DNA from: Hyphochytrium catenoides
Lineage: Eukaryota > Sar > Hyphochytriomycetes > Hyphochytriales > Hyphochytriaceae
NCBI GenBank assembly: GCA_900088475.1
Contig: FLMG01003874.1
Coordinates: 54,648 to 101,966 of the forward strand
DNA: 47,319 nt
Direction of reading: 5' to 3'
Part shown: positions 43,207 to 47,319 of the stretch, piece by piece
How positions within the stretch are numbered: the first letter of the stretch is position 1
Layout of the letters: every line of letters starts with the position of its first letter
The notes under the pieces: generated by a model
Seen by the model: the letters and a program-made list of their open reading frames with translations, nothing else
Told to the model about the DNA's origin: nothing
Databases searched by the model: none
Translations under genes and position numbers: made by a program

Positions 43207-45150
43207 TCAAATGTAGACATAGTGAGGCATGTTCTTTGGGCTCAGAAGGTCGTAGGGTAGAATTTTCTCTGTGGATGCGCGAGCCGCGATCGTAGCCGCG
43301 ATGGCGTCTAGCACCCTCATGAACTTCTCAATAGCGCACTTGGTCTTAGGAGTGTTCATAGGGGAAGAGTCAAGTCCCGTATAGAAGCCCTCCTGAGGGT
43401 TCATTGGCCTAGCAAATCCTCTCATGACTCGGATGCTTTGGATGGCGGCAGTTACAGGGGGCATCCAGCTAAGCACTGCGTTCACCGTCAGTGGGCTCTT
43501 GGCGGTTGGCGCTGCTTGAGACAGTGTCGGGCTCTGGAAGGGAATGGAGCTCCCAAACCTATAAAGACTGTATGTGTTCATTGAGTGGTGCTTCGTCGTA
43601 ACCAGGTGAATCAAATGTGTGAGCGCACTAGCCAGCTCATTTAGTGATGCGAACTTGGACGGGAAACCCTTCACATTCCCAAACTCGGGGCTGGAAGCCT
43701 CTGCCGCCCAAGCTGTCAGCTCTATATCTTCCGCGACAGCAGAGTCCGAAGAATAGTAGAGGCGTAAGTAGTCTGTCACAAAGCTTCGCACAGCAGCGCT
43801 GATGGCAAGAGCATCCTGCGAGTAATAAACAAAAGATGAAGACGAAGGTAAGTTCCCAAACCAAGCTGCTGCTAAAGAGCAGAGACAAGCAGCTTGAAGA
43901 AGACCATGAACCTGAAAGAAGGGATTGGCATGAAAAACGACGTCTAACATAGCGAACTTTACCTGATAGTAGTCATAGGCAGAGATCAGGGACCCAAGAC
44001 CGCGAGAAGTAATCTGCTGGGCGTGAGTATCCTGCTCCCAGGTCCACGTGGTAAATTTTTTGTCGAGAAGCACTCTTGCTCCCACGCCACCCATTGCGGA
44101 CCAAACGTCAAGACTGCCGGTGTCTTTAGGAAAGAGAAGTCGAAAGCCACCAACATTATTTCCAAAAAGCATCTTGAGATAGTGCTCAATCAGGACGCGA
44201 ACTGGATGAGCCGTCGCAAGCTGGCGATAAGCTGCGATTTTGAGAGGCTCAATAGCCAGATGGGTAGTGATAAAGTGGTCGACCTGTTGATCCTGAATGG
44301 CTCCATTGTTAAAGAAGATCTTGGCGAGCAACCATTCACCCTCGGAGTCCTTCTTGGTGTACACTGGGCCCTCTTTTCCTAGTATCTGAATGGCCAGGGG
44401 GATCAGGCTAGTGCCACGCGGATCCCATGCAAACAAAGCTATCGGGTACCCCATGAACTCTCCCGCTTGTCGCTGCTGCTCAACCTCCTTAAGGTGCGAC
44501 AAGTCAGCAATGTAGAGATGACCGCGAAGCTTCACATCGGAGAGGGACCCTCTCATGAGCCGAACAGTTTCAGCTGGAAGATCCGCATCAGCTAAGCTAA
44601 ATGGCAATGCCTCTTCGCCTGCCATTCTTCTGATGATGTGCGGGTACGAAGTAAACATCTGGCGCGCGAACACGTTATCGTCACCTACAAAATCCATGTT
44701 GTTGACGACCGGTATCTCTCCGAAGTAGCTGTATAGCTCCTTATAGTCGTCCAGCTTTGTTGGAACAAATGACCCCTTCTCCGCAATAGCTTTTTGAGCT
44801 TGGGGCAAGACGGTACCCAGAATCCAAGGGCCATTGTTAGCCTGAAATGCCTGGAACTCAGCCTCCCGCACACTAGTTCCCTCGGGTCCTCCAGGGCCCG
44901 GGGAGACTCCTGGACGAGCTTCGTAGACAAAACCTGAGGTGAAGTTTGCCACGGTAGTGCGACGAAGCTCAGGGTCACTCGCTAGAGCGGGTATGGAATA
45001 TGTGTCACTCTGTCCGCTGCAGGCATCGGCTAACTTTCGGAGGGATGGACCTTGGCGGTCACTACCCACACCGAATGGGGCTGCAGAGACGCCACTACTC
45101 AGTAGATTGACCGCGGCAACGGCACAGCAAAGATATGTTATACGAACCAT
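43207..45150 (-). CDS. Secreted lipoxygenase-family protein with altered iron-ligand set
   Basis: Single-exon protein of 647 residues with a signal peptide (MVRITYLCCAVAAVNLLSSG), so secreted or in the endomembrane system. Lipoxygenases add O2 to polyunsaturated fatty acids using iron held by three His, one Asn (or other) and the C-terminal Ile. Family marks are WLLAKIFFNN, THLAIEPLKIAAYRQLATAH followed by P, a SRGL motif, an H-x3-N motif (H521, N525) and the C-terminal PHYVYI with Ile647. Aligned without gaps through the THLxxE...YRQLxxxHP block, H292 is the second iron His, but the first is Asp287 (codon 44290-44292, GAT). No PLAT domain is apparent, and the N-terminal 250 residues align poorly. 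Activity is therefore uncertain. Confidence 0.88.
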   Translation of the reverse strand: MVRITYLCCAVAAVNLLSSGVSAAPFGVGSDRQGPSLRKLADACSGQSDTYSIPALASDPELRRTTVANFTSGFVYEARPGVSPGPGGPEGTSVREAEFQAFQANNGPWILGTVLPQAQKAIAEKGSFVPTKLDDYKELYSYFGEIPVVNNMDFVGDDNVFARQMFTSYPHIIRRMAGEEALPFSLADADLPAETVRLMRGSLSDVKLRGHLYIADLSHLKEVEQQRQAGEFMGYPIALFAWDPRGTSLIPLAIQILGKEGPVYTKKDSEGEWLLAKIFFNNGAIQDQQVDHFITTHLAIEPLKIAAYRQLATAHPVRVLIEHYLKMLFGNNVGGFRLLFPKDTGSLDVWSAMGGVGARVLLDKKFTTWTWEQDTHAQQITSRGLGSLISAYDYYQVKFAMLDVVFHANPFFQVHGLLQAACLCSLAAAWFGNLPSSSSFVYYSQDALAISAAVRSFVTDYLRLYYSSDSAVAEDIELTAWAAEASSPEFGNVKGFPSKFASLNELASALTHLIHLVTTKHHSMNTYSLYRFGSSIPFQSPTLSQAAPTAKSPLTVNAVLSWMPPVTAAIQSIRVMRGFARPMNPQEGFYTGLDSSPMNTPKTKCAIEKFMRVLDAIAATIAARASTEKILPYDLLSPKNMPHYVYI

Positions 45151-47319
45151 CGTTGTATGAGAGGTTCAGCCCTCCACTGTTAGTATCCGAAAGAATCCTC
45201 TCCTCCTGCCAGCAGCGAGGTTACGCTTCAAGAACCCCCGAAGATAATGTGGTGCAAGATGGCTTGCTTGTGACGAAGGAGATTGGATAATGATGTATTA
45301 AGGATAAGGGACCAAGCTTGGATGATAAGGGCGGAAAACATTGCTCACACCTGCTTGTTGCAGGTGCCCTTGGGCTGATCTTATACAAGGTATAAACTTG
45401 TTTTAGGAAGCTTCTTTTAAAAGGGATGCAGCTCGTGCAAGTGCAGAGTCCTCGGATAAGGGATGCGAAGCCATCATCATCAAAAGAAGAGATCCAACAA
45501 AAGTAGGAAGCTACAGGAAGAAAGAGATGGTGCGAGAACAAGGGGTTGGGGAAGGAAACTGCTGCTGTTGTCCGTTGGATTGATGTGCAGTTGGAAAGGA
45601 TCAAGATCCCACATCACACAGAAGGAGAAGAGGGAGGAGAAGTATCTTCTTGTCGATGAATGATTTGGCTGATGACTGATGAAGAGAGGCAGGACAAGGA
45701 ACTGGCACTTGGGTGCCAACTGAACTCGCTTGGGTTGGGCAGCATACACTTCTAGGCCTTTCACCCCGGCTCTCACTTCTTGAAGTCTCGCCGCGACAAG
45801 CTTGATCGGTTCTCATGAGGCGAGGCGGCTTGTGAAGTTTGCCCCCACCGTGGAGCTGTAGGATGAGGACTAAACCAGAGAAAACCTGTGCTGCTGCACA
45901 GCTAGCTTTCATCATGATGAAGGAAAGGGTACGTCGGACTGGCGGGGCACACAACATTATTGACCTGAGAATCTCTAGTACTTCAAGGTGCGTGCCCGCT
46001 ATGGCTGCTGGAGACGAGGAAGAAGGCGGACGATGAAATTTCGTTATGAGAGGGAGGACAGAGGACAGACAGACAACAGCAGCAACCAAGACCCAGAAAG
46101 AAAGGAGGAAAAAAAAAACAGAGGGGCGGGAGACCAACCTGCTGGAAGCAGACCTGAGAACAATGGCTGGCACCTTCTTCTCAGGGAAGAGGTAGTAGGA
46201 AGAAGGAAGCAACGAAGCCAGGCCCAGCAGCAGAGAAGAGAGGTCAAACTTTTCTTGGTGGCGAGGACTGAGGGAGAAACAGAAAGAGAGAGATGGGAAG
46301 GAGAGAGCAGAGACAGGGATGCCAAAACAAAGGGAGAGGGAGAGTAGGGGAAAGAGACAGAGAAGAGAGAAAGAGCCAGACAGAGAATAGAGAAGAGACG
46401 AAGAAAGGTTTTTTTAAAAAGTACTTTACTAGGAATAAGTAGTTCTACTGTAATGGGACTGTAGCCTGAAATAAACAGAAGGGTTTGCTAACTATACAAT
46501 AATAAGGCGGCCCGGCCCCCCTGGTCACCCAGTGGCCCCCAGCCCCATCATCACCCTCCCGTTCCACCCCTTGGCCCCTGCCATAGTTCTACTGTACAAA
46601 TAAAGAGCTTGACATCATCAGAACTCAGAGTTTTGTAAGATTCCTAGGCAGACACCACGCGGTCAATGCACAATGCTGCGAGAGGTCGGTCTGATGCTCA
46701 AACTGCAAAGGGAAGAAGCGGGTGCCATCATCACTGCCACTCAATCAATCATAAGAAGTCGCTCACGTTCTGAACAGAGCAGCATACCATGCATCCATCT
46801 TCTGAGAAGAGAGAAGCAACAGGGTGATGGGAGGGCGTCATATGGTGCTAAAAAACAACTGATGAAATCATTACTCTAGAGGCTGGTTGGCATCTGATTA
46901 TGTGGAGCGATAATCAAGTGACACATTCATCGTCAGCAAACGGCACCGCCTACGATCTACTCCCTACTAATACCTCTTTTGTGGAGGAACCTAAGAAGGG
47001 CGCCATTCAAGTACTAGTGAGGGGAGAGAAGGCGGTCTTCTCATCATCGTTTCTTACTGATGAAGGTCCGCTACGTACCAATAGGACTCCTTTTCATTGC
47101 TAATTAACCCTCTCTTTCCTCGTCCCGCTCCTGCGCTTCTCCACTTTCAATTATCAGCCTATTATTTGACAGTAGTAATGGTTGGTGGTGGGAAGACGAG
47201 CGGATCCATCCTGTTGTCGAGGTTGCCTCACCTGCTGGGAAGATGGTGACGACCATCCTTGAATCTTCGGAAGCGCTAGAAGAGGAGGTGCTGTGTGTGA
47301 CATCATGTTTTCTTTTGTC
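45151..47319. other. Right-end spacer: purine-rich tract, C-rich block, possible edge exon
   Basis: About 2.2 kb without a confident gene. Plus-strand DNA is strongly A/G-rich from roughly 46040 to 46412. A C-rich block lies at about 46507-46582. Long minus ORFs here are composition artefacts of the purine tract. A possible coding exon begins at 47173. Confidence 0.4.
47173..47319 (+). CDS. Possible exon of an unidentified gene, cut by window end
   Basis: After a long pyrimidine-rich stretch ending ttatttgacag (47162-47172) an open frame runs to the window edge. It encodes an acidic peptide containing SNGWWWEDERIHPVVEVASP. An upstream open frame from ATG 46900 could supply the first exon, but its donor phase does not match any site I can see. 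No family recognised. Confidence 0.3.

Noticed and set aside
43207-45150. Lipoxygenase as a possible pseudogene because of the missing iron His
   Set aside because: The reading frame is intact over 647 codons with a signal peptide and a conserved C-terminal Ile, so a working gene with altered site is more likely.
45601-46212. 203-codon minus-strand ORF with Ser/Leu-rich sequence
   Set aside because: It starts at a TTG, lies opposite the purine-rich tract and consists of low-complexity Leu/Ser/Pro runs expected from a pyrimidine-rich strand.

Overview
This is a stretch of nuclear DNA from a unicellular, flagellated eukaryote. Genes are broken by many short GT-AG introns (mostly 50-80 nt, some apparently 34-39 nt), lie on both strands, and include an outer-dynein-arm docking protein, so the cell builds a motile cilium. 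No rRNA, tRNA, CRISPR array or intact mobile element was recognised. Short introns, mixed base composition and many lineage-specific proteins fit an alveolate protist, perhaps Perkinsus-like. That placement is inference.

Layout. 67-2380 (+) RGS-domain GRK-like kinase. 3028-3446 (-) KIX-like exon. 3457-6303 no convincing gene. 6304-6967 (-) ARL8 GTPase. 8377-10296 (+) choline/ethanolamine kinase. 12045-13119 (+) ESCRT-III Vps20/CHMP6. 15324-17489 (+) secreted repeat protein. 17689-18834 (-) 2-oxoglutarate/Fe(II) dioxygenase. 19761-22940 (+) large protein with a tandem array of zinc-binding-like units. 23899-26997 (+) ODA docking coiled-coil protein. 27099-31997 (-) neuropathy-target-esterase-like phospholipase. 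32910-35785 (+) CBM20-GDPD glycerophosphocholine phosphodiesterase. 36316-37207 (-) unknown coiled-coil protein. 38312-40808 (+) SF1/BBP-like protein with three extra KH domains. 40990-41448 (-) cornichon. 43207-45150 (-) secreted lipoxygenase. The right end (45151-47319) is mostly purine-rich or GC-rich spacer, with a possible exon running off the window.

How genes relate. Three genes form consecutive steps of phosphatidylcholine turnover: the NTE-like enzyme (PC to glycerophosphocholine), the GPCPD1/GDE1-like enzyme (glycerophosphocholine to choline plus glycerol-3-phosphate) and the choline/ethanolamine kinase (choline to phosphocholine). The first two are head-to-head neighbours. Cornichon, ARL8 and Vps20 serve membrane traffic. 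The most unusual items are a lipoxygenase with Asp where the first iron-binding His is expected, the zinc-binding-like array, the four-KH SF1-like protein, 10-11 nt microexons in the NTE-like gene, and a GRK-like kinase with a long activation-loop insertion.

Exon boundaries were derived by hand from reading frame, GT-AG signals and resemblance to known families. Coordinates given as gene spans include introns.
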